The position numbers and the translations under genes were made by a program. This document shows positions 1-8,615 of a stretch of DNA of 46,612 nt, piece by piece. The notes below the pieces were generated by a model. The model was not told where the DNA came from. It saw only the letters and a list, made by a program, of their open reading frames with translations, and did no database searches. The first letter of the stretch is position 1; every line of letters starts with the position of its first letter. Source of the DNA: Sphaerotilus sp. (GTDB taxonomy: Bacteria; Pseudomonadota; Gammaproteobacteria; Burkholderiales; Burkholderiaceae_C); assembly GCF_013299175.1 (NCBI RefSeq), contig NZ_JAAFKF010000016.1, positions 1-46,612 of the forward strand, given 5' to 3'.

Positions 1-58
1 CACGGATGTCGTAGCACACGTTGGCGAGCTTGCTGGACTTGGCGACGGTCTTGAGCAC
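1..58 (-). CDS. alaA: AlaA-type alanine aminotransferase, N-terminal fragment (cut by window edge)
   Basis: Only the first 19 codons lie in the window, read leftwards from a GTG at 58. They spell KSSKLANVCYDIR after a short leader, a stretch I recognise as the conserved beginning of AlaA-type pyridoxal-phosphate aminotransferases, which make alanine from pyruvate and glutamate. An in-frame TTG lies six codons upstream (76-74), so the exact start is open. The gene faces away from the Mth938-domain gene at 170, so 59-169 is a shared divergent control region. The identity rests on this short N-terminal signature alone; the catalytic lysine lies outside the window. Confidence 0.6.
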   Translation of the reverse strand, partial: MLKTVAKSSKLANVCYDIR

Positions 59-122
59 GGGAGAGGTCCGATTCAAAAAGGGTTGGGGAACAGGCCGCGA
101 AGGCGCAGAAGGGCACAAAAGG

Positions 123-128
123 TAGAAT
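123..128 (+). promoter_or_regulatory. possible -10 element (TAGAAT) of the Mth938-domain gene
   Basis: TAGAAT sits 42 bases before the GTG at 170, in the divergent region between the aminotransferase and the Mth938-domain gene. No good -35 hexamer is visible at normal spacing, so support is weak. If used, transcription would begin near 135, which excludes the upstream ATG at 83 as a start codon. Confidence 0.25.
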
Positions 129-169
129 TTACCGCATCCCGACCCCTCCCGGCATCCGTGCCGCGTGCC

Positions 170-553
170 GTGAAACTCCAGCCCGACCGCATCGATGGCG
201 TCAACGCCATCTTCTCCACCACGGCCGACATGGTCTCGGTGAACAACCAGACCAGCCTGCAGCACTGGCGCAGCAGCGTGATCGTGCCGTTCAAGGGCGA
301 GGTCGTGGCCTGGGCCTGCACGCGCCACGAGGATCTGCGCCGCGAGGATTTCGATGCACTGATGGCTTACAAGCCGGAACTCGTGATCTTTGGCAGTGGC
401 CCGAAGATCCGCTTTGTCCACCCATCGCTGATCCGCACGCTGATCGACGCCCGCATCGGCGTGGAGTGCATGGACACACTGGCCGCCTGCCGCACCTACA
501 ACGTGCTGGCCAGTGAAAACCGGCGGGTCGTGGCGGCGCTGCTGATCGGGTGA
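170..553 (+). CDS. Mth938-like domain (DUF498) protein
   Basis: A 127-residue protein of unknown biochemical role. The sequence from VKLQPDRIDGVNAI through the central ELVIFGSGPKIRF block to the C-terminal MDTLAACRTYNVLASE has the order and length of the small Mth938/DUF498 family, found in bacteria, archaea and as mitochondrial NDUFAF3. I choose GTG 170 because family members start with this MKLQPD-like segment. The reading frame stays open upstream to an ATG at 83, but that extension is Arg-rich and not family-like. No clear Shine-Dalgarno sequence is seen. It runs divergently from the aminotransferase fragment and is followed by the peroxiredoxin gene with its own promoter. Confidence 0.8.
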   Translation: MKLQPDRIDGVNAIFSTTADMVSVNNQTSLQHWRSSVIVPFKGEVVAWACTRHEDLRREDFDALMAYKPELVIFGSGPKIRFVHPSLIRTLIDARIGVECMDTLAACRTYNVLASENRRVVAALLIG

Positions 554-580
554 AGCCCGCATCCAGGCCCATCCCGCCGG

Positions 581-611
581 ATGGGAGAAGCTCCCCATAT
601 GGACTTATAAT
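581..611 (+). promoter_or_regulatory. inverted repeat and -10 box (TATAAT) upstream of the peroxiredoxin gene
   Basis: A consensus TATAAT is at 606-611, 45 bases before the peroxiredoxin ATG. The usual -35 position carries no good TTGACA match. Instead, an imperfect inverted repeat, ATGGGAG-aag-CTCCCcAT (581-598), covers it. This layout would suit a promoter that depends on or is blocked by a regulator bound to the repeat, but the repeat could also be a weak terminator hairpin for the preceding gene. Confidence 0.45.
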
Positions 612-656
612 AGATGGCTTATCCCCGTCAGGGATCCTCAGACTCAAAGAAATTGC

Positions 657-1133
657 ATGACGCCCGCTCTCAACAAACCTCTTCCGGAACTTGAAGCGAA
701 TGCAACCGGCGGCGTGAAATTCACCCCCCAGGCGTTCCTCGGCAAAACGGTGGTGCTGTATTTCTACCCGAAAGACAACACGCCCGGCTGCACCACCGAA
801 GCCATGCAGTTTCGTGACCACCACAAGGACTTCGTGGGCGCAGGCGCCGTGGTGTTCGGTGTGTCGCGTGACAACATGGCCTCGCACGACAAGTTCAAGC
901 AGAACATCGAACTCCCCTTCGAGCTGATCGCCGACACCGAAGAAAAGCTCTGTCACATGTTCGGCGTGGTCAAGAACAAGATCATGTATGGCAAGAAGGT
1001 CAAGGGCATCGAACGCTCGACCTTCCTGATCGATCCTGCCGGCGTGCTGCGTGCCGAATGGCGTGGCATCAAGGTGGCCGGCCATGTCGAAGAGGTGCTC
1101 AAGGCTGTGAAGGAGCTGAAAAGCCCCGCTTGA
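657..1133 (+). CDS. bcp: Bcp/PrxQ-type thioredoxin-dependent peroxiredoxin
   Basis: A 158-residue cytoplasmic peroxidase that reduces hydrogen peroxide and organic hydroperoxides with thioredoxin as electron donor. The thioredoxin-fold segment VVLYFYPKDNTPGCTTEA carries the peroxidatic cysteine C45 in the TPGC context, with T42 and P43. A second cysteine, C99 (EEKLCHMF), is a possible resolving residue, though its position differs from the CxxxxC spacing of E. coli Bcp. The Bcp-type GIERSTFLIDPAG block follows. Length is normal for the family. Start ATG 657 has only a weak purine stretch (AAAGAAA) upstream. The gene appears to be monocistronic, with its own -10 box upstream and a strong hairpin 80 bases downstream. 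Confidence 0.93.
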   Translation: MTPALNKPLPELEANATGGVKFTPQAFLGKTVVLYFYPKDNTPGCTTEAMQFRDHHKDFVGAGAVVFGVSRDNMASHDKFKQNIELPFELIADTEEKLCHMFGVVKNKIMYGKKVKGIERSTFLIDPAGVLRAEWRGIKVAGHVEEVLKAVKELKSPA

Positions 1134-1139
1134 GCAGGC

Positions 1140-1167
1140 TTGGCGGCACGGGCTGCCTGTGCATAAT
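1140..1167 (+). promoter_or_regulatory. sigma70-like promoter between bcp and phoH
   Basis: TTGGCG (1140-1145) and CATAAT (1162-1167) are separated by 16 bases. The -35 half overlaps the region just after the bcp stop. Predicted transcription start is about 1173-1175, inside an 8-bp perfect inverted repeat GGTTCATG/CATGAACC (1169-1176 and 1186-1193). The promoter faces a strong terminator at 1213-1247 before the phoH start. Confidence 0.5.
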
Positions 1168-1173
1168 GGGTTC

Positions 1174-1247
1174 ATGCGTTTAAGACATGAACCGCATCCG
1201 CCGACCAACGAGAAGCCGCACAGCTTGCTGTGCGGCTTTTTCTTTTT
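1174..1247 (+). ncRNA. candidate small RNA or phoH leader attenuator
   Basis: A promoter at 1140-1167 and an intrinsic terminator at 1213-1247 would delimit a transcript of about 74 nucleotides. It would contain part of a stem (TTCATG/CATGAA, loop 1177-1185), an unpaired linker (about 1194-1212) and the terminator hairpin. The phoH ATG lies only 19 bases past the terminator, with no promoter or Shine-Dalgarno sequence between them. So either this is a free-standing small RNA and phoH depends on read-through, or it is an attenuating leader. I cannot match it to a named RNA family. Confidence 0.35.
1213..1247 (+). terminator. strong intrinsic terminator upstream of phoH
   Basis: An 11-bp perfect stem AAGCCGCACAG / CTGTGCGGCTT with a CTTG loop (1213-1237) is followed by a T-rich tail (TTTCTTTTT). 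It ends transcription from bcp and from the promoter at 1140-1167. Confidence 0.9.
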
Positions 1248-1265
1248 CCAGTGACGCCATAGCTC

Positions 1266-2948
1266 ATGCCTCTGCCCAAACCTCCCGCCAAGCGCGGCTC
1301 CCTCCTTGACCCCTCTGCCTTCGATGCACAGGCCGCGCCCAAACCCGCGCGCCGAACGCTGAAGGCCCCGGCCGAAGAGACCGTCACCCTGGAGCTGCAG
1401 CCGCCCCCCCCGCCGGCTGCCGCACCGCCAGTTGCCAAGCCGGTGCCGATGGGTCTGCCCATCAAGGCTGCCGTGGCACCGTCAGCCCGTCCGGCCCCCG
1501 TCGCCAAGCCGGTGCCCAAGGCATCCCGCACGCGTTCCGCCCGCACCGGCCCCGCCAAGCTGTTCGTGCTCGACACGAACGTGCTGATGCACGATCCGAT
1601 GTCGCTGTTCCGCTTCGAGGAACACGACATCTACCTGCCGATGATCACGCTCGAAGAACTCGACGGCCACAAGAAGGGCATGAGCGAGGTCTCGCGCAAT
1701 GTCCGACAGGTCAGCCGCGAACTTGACGCGCTCGCCGCCAGCCAGGGCGATTCGGCGAAGTTCGATCCCGCCATCGGCATCCCGCTGGCGCGCACCGGCC
1801 ACAAGGACGCGGGCGGCAAGCTCTTCTTCCAGACCACCTTCGTCGATTTCAAGCTCCCCGACGGTCTGCCGCAGGGCAAGGCCGACAACCAGATCCTCGG
1901 CGTCGTGCAGGCCCTGCGCACGCAGCAGCCCGAGCGCGAGATCGTGCTGGTGTCCAAGGACATCAACATGCGGATCAAGGCGCGCGCGCTGGGCCTGCCC
2001 GCGGAGGACTACACCAACGACAAGACGCTCGAAGACGGTGACCTGCTGTACACCGGGGTAATGGCGCTGCCGGCGGACTTCTGGGAGCGCCACGGCAAGA
2101 CGATGGAGAGCTGGCAGCAGGCCGGCGTCACCTTCTACCGCATCAGCGGGCCGCTCGTGCCGTCGCTGATGATCAACCAGTTCGTCTACCTGGAGAGTCC
2201 GGGCAACGCGCCGCTGTACGCCCGCGTCACCGAAATCACCGGCAAGTCGGCGGTGCTGAAGACGCTCAAGGACTACACCCACGCCAAGCAGGCCGTCTGG
2301 GGTGTCGTGGCGCGCAACCGCGAGCAGAACTTCGCGCTCAACCTGCTGATGGACCCGGACTGCGACTTCATCACGCTGACCGGCACGGCAGGCACCGGCA
2401 AGACGCTGATGACGCTGGCCGCTGCGCTCAGCCAGGTGCTCGACGAGCGGCGCTACACCGAGATCATCGTCACCCGCGTCACGGTGCCGGTGGGCGAGGA
2501 CATCGGCTTCCTGCCCGGCAACGAGGAGGAGAAGATGAGCCCGTGGATGGGCGCGCTCGACGACAACCTCGAAGTGCTGGCGCGGGGTGAAACCGGCGCG
2601 GGCGAGTGGGGCCGTGCGGCGACCAACGACCTCGTGCGCAGCAAGATCAAGATCAAGAGCCTGAACTTCATGCGCGGGCGCACGTTCCTGAACAAGATCG
2701 TCATCATCGACGAGGCGCAGAACCTCACGCCCAAGCAGATGAAGACGCTGATCACGCGGGCCGGCCCGGGCACCAAGATCATCTGCCTGGGCAACCTGGC
2801 GCAGATCGACACGCCCTACCTCACCGAAGGCAGCTCGGGTCTGACGTTTGCGGTGGACCGTTTCAAGGGCTGGCCACACGCCGGGCACATCACGCTGGCG
2901 CGCGGCGAGCGGTCGCGGCTGGCGGACTTTGCCTCGGAAGTTCTTTGA
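1266..2948 (+). CDS. PIN-PhoH family ATPase (PhoH2-type)
   Basis: A 560-residue protein joining an N-terminal PIN ribonuclease domain to a PhoH ATPase, the PhoH2 arrangement that in other bacteria acts as an RNA helicase/ribonuclease. Residues 20-97 are a Pro/Ala-rich, probably disordered leader. PIN acidic residues are visible in VLDTNVL (D103), ADNQI (D207) and SKDINMR (D232). The ATPase carries Walker A GTAGTGKT (373-380), a Walker B-like IVIIDEAQN and the PhoH block TPKQMKTLITRAG. Start ATG 1266 has no obvious Shine-Dalgarno sequence and lies 19 bases after a strong terminator hairpin, so expression may depend on read-through. A terminator follows the stop. Confidence 0.92.
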   Translation: MPLPKPPAKRGSLLDPSAFDAQAAPKPARRTLKAPAEETVTLELQPPPPPAAAPPVAKPVPMGLPIKAAVAPSARPAPVAKPVPKASRTRSARTGPAKLFVLDTNVLMHDPMSLFRFEEHDIYLPMITLEELDGHKKGMSEVSRNVRQVSRELDALAASQGDSAKFDPAIGIPLARTGHKDAGGKLFFQTTFVDFKLPDGLPQGKADNQILGVVQALRTQQPEREIVLVSKDINMRIKARALGLPAEDYTNDKTLEDGDLLYTGVMALPADFWERHGKTMESWQQAGVTFYRISGPLVPSLMINQFVYLESPGNAPLYARVTEITGKSAVLKTLKDYTHAKQAVWGVVARNREQNFALNLLMDPDCDFITLTGTAGTGKTLMTLAAALSQVLDERRYTEIIVTRVTVPVGEDIGFLPGNEEEKMSPWMGALDDNLEVLARGETGAGEWGRAATNDLVRSKIKIKSLNFMRGRTFLNKIVIIDEAQNLTPKQMKTLITRAGPGTKIICLGNLAQIDTPYLTEGSSGLTFAVDRFKGWPHAGHITLARGERSRLADFASEVL

Positions 2949-2982
2949 GTCAATACGCTTGAAGAATTGAAAAACACCTTGA

Positions 2983-3004
2983 AAGCGCCACACGGCGCTT
3001 TTTT
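2983..3004 (+). terminator. intrinsic terminator after the PIN-PhoH gene
   Basis: Stem AAGCGCC / GGCGCTT with an ACAC loop (2983-3000) followed directly by further Ts, 35 bases after the stop codon at 2948. It separates phoH from the diguanylate cyclase gene. Confidence 0.85.
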
Positions 3005-3059
3005 CATGTGCATTCATCCATGGTGTCGCACCAAATACGTGCCAATCGTGTCGGGAAGT

Positions 3060-3126
3060 CACGCATTATTCATGCGTGAACTATGCCCGTTTCTGGCATT
3101 GACCGACCCGCTGTGTTGACTATGAT
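3060..3126 (+). promoter_or_regulatory. promoter and upstream palindrome of the diguanylate cyclase gene
   Basis: TTGACC (3099-3104) and TATGAT (3121-3126), 16 bases apart, form a good sigma70-type promoter 52 bases before the ATG at 3178. About 20 bases upstream of the -35 box lies a perfect inverted repeat CACGCAT-TATTC-ATGCGTG (3060-3078), placed like an activator or repressor operator. No protein can be assigned to it from sequence alone. Confidence 0.55.
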
Positions 3127-3177
3127 CGCCCGCAAACAAAAATCACAACCATTACCCGCAGCAGGAACCAGTCGAGA

Positions 3178-4795
<1,618 letters not shown>

Positions 4796-4818
<23 letters not shown>

Positions 4819-6313
4819 ACGCGGCGACTGGCTGGCAGGCCACGATCCGCCCGCCCTCCAGCACCGCCACGCCATCGGCCAGCGCCGCGACCACCGCGGG
4901 GTCGTGCGTGATGCACAGCAGGGCCACCCCCGTTTCACGCTGCAAGCTGCGCAGCAGGGCCAGGAGCTGCGCCTGCGCCTGCCCGTCCAGCGACGCGGTC
5001 GGTTCGTCGCACACCAGCACCTGCGGCGCGATCACCAGCGCCCGCGCCAGCGCGCACCGCTGGAGCTGCCCGCCCGACAAGGCGTGTGGCCGCCGCCCCA
5101 GCAGTGCCTCGTCCAGCCCGACCCGCGCCACCATCGCCCGCGTGCGTCCCAGCCGCTCGGCCGCCGACCACTCGGGCCGCAGCGCCTGCAAGCCCTCCGC
5201 CAGCGACTCGGCCAGCGTCAGGCGCGGATCGAAGGCCGCCAGCGCATCCTGGAACACCATCTGCACCGACGCCCGCGCCCGCCGCAGCGCCGCGCCCCGC
5301 ACCGCGTGCAAGGCCACGCCCGCGATCTCCACCACGCCCTCCACCCGCGCCCGGCCCGCCAGCAACTGCACCACCGCCTGGGCCGCCGTCGTCTTACCGC
5401 TGCCGGAGGGGCCGACCAGCGCCAGCGTGCGCCCCGGTGCGAGGCGGAACGACACGCCGTGGAGCACCTCCCGGTACGCCGGCCGCCACGCCCCACGCCA
5501 GCCAACGGACAAGGGATACGCCACGCGCAGATCCCGGACCTGCAGCACCGGTGCCGAGTCCGCGGCCTCCGCCGCCGCGGACACCGGGACAGCCGCCGAC
5601 CGGGCAGGTGCCGACACGGCCACGCCCGGCATCCGCACCACCGCATCGGCGTACCGTGCCACCAGCGCCGCGTCGTGGCTGATGAGCAGCAGGCCCAGCC
5701 CCCGCTCCCGCTGCAGCCCCCGCAGCAGGTCGAGCACCCGGCCCTGCGTGGCGGTGTCGAGCGCCGAGGTCGGCTCGTCCGCGATCAGGAAATCCGGCTG
5801 ACAGGCCAGCGCCAGCGCGATCGCCACCCGCTGCTGCTGCCCGCCGGAGAGCTGGTGCGCGTAGGTCCGCAGCCCGCCCGGCAGATCGGCCAGCCCCACC
5901 CGCGCCAGCCACTGCGCCGCCTGCTGGTGTGCCACGGCACCACGGGCGGTGGTGTGGGTCTCGATGGACTCCACCAGTTGCGCGCCGATCGCGCGCACGG
6001 GGTTCAGGCTGCCGCCCGCGTCCTGGAACACCAGCCCGATGCGCCGCCCCCGCACCCGCTGCAGCGCCGCCAGCGGCTCGTCCAGCAGGTCCACCCCGTC
6101 CAGCCGCACAGACCCCGCCTCGATGCGCAAGGCGGGCGGTGGCAGCCCGATGAGCGTGCGCGCCACCAGCGATTTGCCGCAGCCGGACGGCCCGACCAGC
6201 GCCACCGTCTGCCCGCGTGCCAGCCGCAGGTCCAGCCCGTCCACCACCCGCGGCTGCCCCGGCCACGCCAGACACAAGCCTTCAACGTGGAGCATGGGGG
6301 TCTCCCGCTTCAC
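4796..6313 (-). CDS. peptide ABC transporter, fused double ATP-binding subunit (DppDF/YejF type)
   Basis: A 505-residue cytoplasmic ATPase with two complete nucleotide-binding domains. The first has Walker A GPSGCGKS (41-48), signature LSGGQ (155-159) and Walker B LIADEP (176-181); the second has Walker A GPSGSGKT (301-308), an LSGGQLQR signature and VCDEPTASLD. This fused architecture is typical of YejF and related oligopeptide/dipeptide importers, where one polypeptide replaces the DppD/DppF pair. An Ala-rich linker (about 230-255) joins the halves. It is the last gene of the tadA-ldcA-transporter operon. Its start at 6313 overlaps the permease end by 32 bases; the internal ATG at 6295 (MLHVEG) is an equally possible start. 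Confidence 0.9.
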
Positions 6314-7631
6314 GCACGCCGTCGGCCAGCAGGTTGAGCGCCAGCACCAGCGTCACCATGCCGACGAATGCCACCGACATCGGCCACCACACCAGCGGCG
6401 TGCGCGTCCACTCGGCGCGGGCGGCGTGGACCATGCCGCCGAAGCTGTCGAAGGCCGGATCGACCCCCAGCCCCACGAAGCTCAGCACCGCCTCGTACAG
6501 CACCAGCGCCGACACGTCGAGCACCGTCGTCACCAGCACTACCGGCAGGAGCTGCGGCAGCACATGCCGGAACACCAGCCGCCACGGCCCCAGCCCCAGC
6601 CCGGTCGCGGCCTGCACGAACGCCAGCGCCGCCACCTGCCGCACCCGCGCCCGCACGAGGCGGCACAGCCCCGTCCAACCCGTGGCGCCCAGCAGCAGGC
6701 AGAGCAGGAACACCTTGGCGTCCGCCCGCTCCAGCGCGCTGGCGTAGCGGTCGGGGTCGCGGTCGATGTGGAACTGCGCCAGCAGCACGCCCGCGGCGAT
6801 CAGCAGCACGTTCGGCACCGCCTGCAGCACCGCGCAGAGGTATTGCACCGCCGCGTCCACCCACCCCCGCCGCCAGCCCGCCCACAGCCCGAGTCCCAGC
6901 GCCAGCGGCAGCGTCGCCACCGACGCGAGCACGCCGATGACCCACGCCGTCCGCACGCTGCGCAGCGCCTGCACGCCCACGTCCTGCCCAGTGCGGTCGG
7001 TGCCGAGCAGGTGGTAATGCCCGCCCAGCGCGACCGCCACGCCGGCCAGCACCGCGAGCAGCGTCGCCGTCGCCCATGCAGTGCGCAGTGGCAGCGGCGG
7101 CCCGTCTCCCGGCGGCCGACCACGGCACCACCACCGCACCACCGCCGCCAGCGCCAGCATGGCCAGCAGCGCCGCACCCGCACCCGCCGCGCCCCGCCGC
7201 AGCACATCGCCCGACCACTGACGCGGTGGATCGACCAGATGCGCGCCGCCATGGAGCAGCCGCGGAAAGTCGCGCACGGGCGTGCCATCGGCGGCGACGG
7301 ACACCGCTTCGCGGCCGAAACCCTGCCACGCCAGCGGCCGGGAGTAGCTCGTCTCTCGCATCGCCCGCGGTCGGGACAATGCCACCTCCAGCAGCGACTC
7401 GGTCAGCGCGTCTGTCCTGCCCCGCAGATGCACGCTGTCCAGCAGCGCGATGCCCGCCAGCCCCCCCAGCACCACCGCCGCCGCCATCGCCGACCGGGGC
7501 ACCAGCGCCCGCCGACACGCCGCCCGTGCCGCGGGATGCCGCCACAGGTGCCAGACCCACACGGTCAACCCGAGCGCCAGCCCCTGCATCGCCGCGTCCG
7601 TCCACAGCCAGACGAGCTGCACGCCACTCAT
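6282..7631 (-). CDS. peptide ABC transporter permease (DppC/YejE type)
   Basis: A 450-residue inner-membrane permease. The C-terminal part (about 200-440) is a normal binding-protein-dependent transport domain with the DppC-family signature LGTDRTGQD (209-217) and an EAA-like loop near 339-348 (VQAATGLGLG). The N-terminal 200 residues are longer than usual, with hydrophobic segments near 12-30, 48-65 and 146-166 around a soluble stretch that resembles the extended N-terminus of YejE-like permeases. Start ATG 7631 overlaps the stop of the preceding permease by four bases (ATGA), implying translational coupling. The frame stays open upstream of 7631, but that part is a shadow of the neighbouring gene. 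Confidence 0.85.
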   Translation of the reverse strand: MSGVQLVWLWTDAAMQGLALGLTVWVWHLWRHPAARAACRRALVPRSAMAAAVVLGGLAGIALLDSVHLRGRTDALTESLLEVALSRPRAMRETSYSRPLAWQGFGREAVSVAADGTPVRDFPRLLHGGAHLVDPPRQWSGDVLRRGAAGAGAALLAMLALAAVVRWWCRGRPPGDGPPLPLRTAWATATLLAVLAGVAVALGGHYHLLGTDRTGQDVGVQALRSVRTAWVIGVLASVATLPLALGLGLWAGWRRGWVDAAVQYLCAVLQAVPNVLLIAAGVLLAQFHIDRDPDRYASALERADAKVFLLCLLLGATGWTGLCRLVRARVRQVAALAFVQAATGLGLGPWRLVFRHVLPQLLPVVLVTTVLDVSALVLYEAVLSFVGLGVDPAFDSFGGMVHAARAEWTRTPLVWWPMSVAFVGMVTLVLALNLLADGVREAGDPHAPR

Positions 7632-8614
7632 GGCGAGCGCCCCACCCGCGGATCGGCCCACGCGCAGGCCAGGTCCACCAGCGCGTTCGTTCCCACCACC
7701 AGCACCGCGCCCACCCACACCAGACTGCGCACCACGGCGAAATCCTGCGCCGCGATCGCGTCCACCACGTAGGCACCCAACCCCGGCAGCCCGAAGAACT
7801 GCTCCACCACCACGCTGCCCAGCACCACCGTCGGCACGCTGTTGCCCACGCTGGTGAGGATCGGCACCAGCGCCTGCCGCAGCACGCACTGCCCCATCAC
7901 CCGCGCCGCCGACAGCCCCCGCGCCTGCGCCGCCCGCACCGGCGCCGAGTCGAGCGCCTCCAGCAATGCTGCCCGCTGAAACCGCACTTCACCCCCGAGC
8001 CGCGCGAGCACCGCCAGCACCACCGGCAGCACCAGGAACCGCACCCCCTCCCCGCCCGGCACGAACCCCGACGCAGGTGCCAGCCGCCACACCCCCGCCA
8101 CCACCGCCTGCCCGAACACCAGCACGAACAGCGTCGAAACCGCCAGCAGCACGCCGCACAGCGCCAGTCCCCACGCCTCGGCCCGCGTGTGCCGCGCCCA
8201 CGCCAGCCCCGCTGCCAGCAGCGTGCTCATCCCCAGCAGCCCCACGACCACCGGCCCCGCCAGCGCCAGACTCACCGCCATGCGCTGGCGGAGTTCGTCG
8301 CCGATGTCGCCCGCGCCCTGCGCATCCGGCGGGCCGAAATCGCCTTGCAGCAGCGAGGCCGTGCGCAGCCAGAACACGGTGTCGGTGAGCTGTGCCGCGC
8401 CGGTGCGCTGGTCGTTGTGCCAGAGCGGGCGGTCGTAGCCGCGGGCGGCCTTCCATTGCACGACCTGCACCTCGGTCAGGCGCTTGCTGCCCAGGTTCTG
8501 GCGCGCCATGTCGTCCGGCGTGTGGAGGGTGAAGAACAGCGCGAAGGTCAGCAGGTGAACCCCCGCCAGCACTGCCCCCGCATGGCCCAGCCGCCGCAGC
8601 ACGAACCCGAGCAT
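7628..8614 (-). CDS. peptide ABC transporter permease (DppB/YejB type)
   Basis: A 328-residue inner-membrane permease with a first membrane helix at about 8-30, a periplasmic loop, then five more hydrophobic segments. The EAA-type loop RAAQARG (227-233) contacts the ATPase. The closing segment EQFFGLPGLGAYVVDAI and the C-terminal DPRV motif are characteristic of DppB/OppB proteins. The start ATG 8614 follows the binding-protein stop (8616-8618) by one base. The stop overlaps the next permease start. The open frame upstream of 8614 codes for Arg/Gly-rich sequence and is rejected as coding. Confidence 0.88.
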   Translation of the reverse strand: MLGFVLRRLGHAGAVLAGVHLLTFALFFTLHTPDDMARQNLGSKRLTEVQVVQWKAARGYDRPLWHNDQRTGAAQLTDTVFWLRTASLLQGDFGPPDAQGAGDIGDELRQRMAVSLALAGPVVVGLLGMSTLLAAGLAWARHTRAEAWGLALCGVLLAVSTLFVLVFGQAVVAGVWRLAPASGFVPGGEGVRFLVLPVVLAVLARLGGEVRFQRAALLEALDSAPVRAAQARGLSAARVMGQCVLRQALVPILTSVGNSVPTVVLGSVVVEQFFGLPGLGAYVVDAIAAQDFAVVRSLVWVGAVLVVGTNALVDLACAWADPRVGRSP

Positions 8615-8615
8615 C

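Noticed and set aside
83-169. ATG 83 as start of the Mth938-domain gene
   Set aside because: The extension is Arg-rich and not family-like, and a possible -10 element lies downstream of it.
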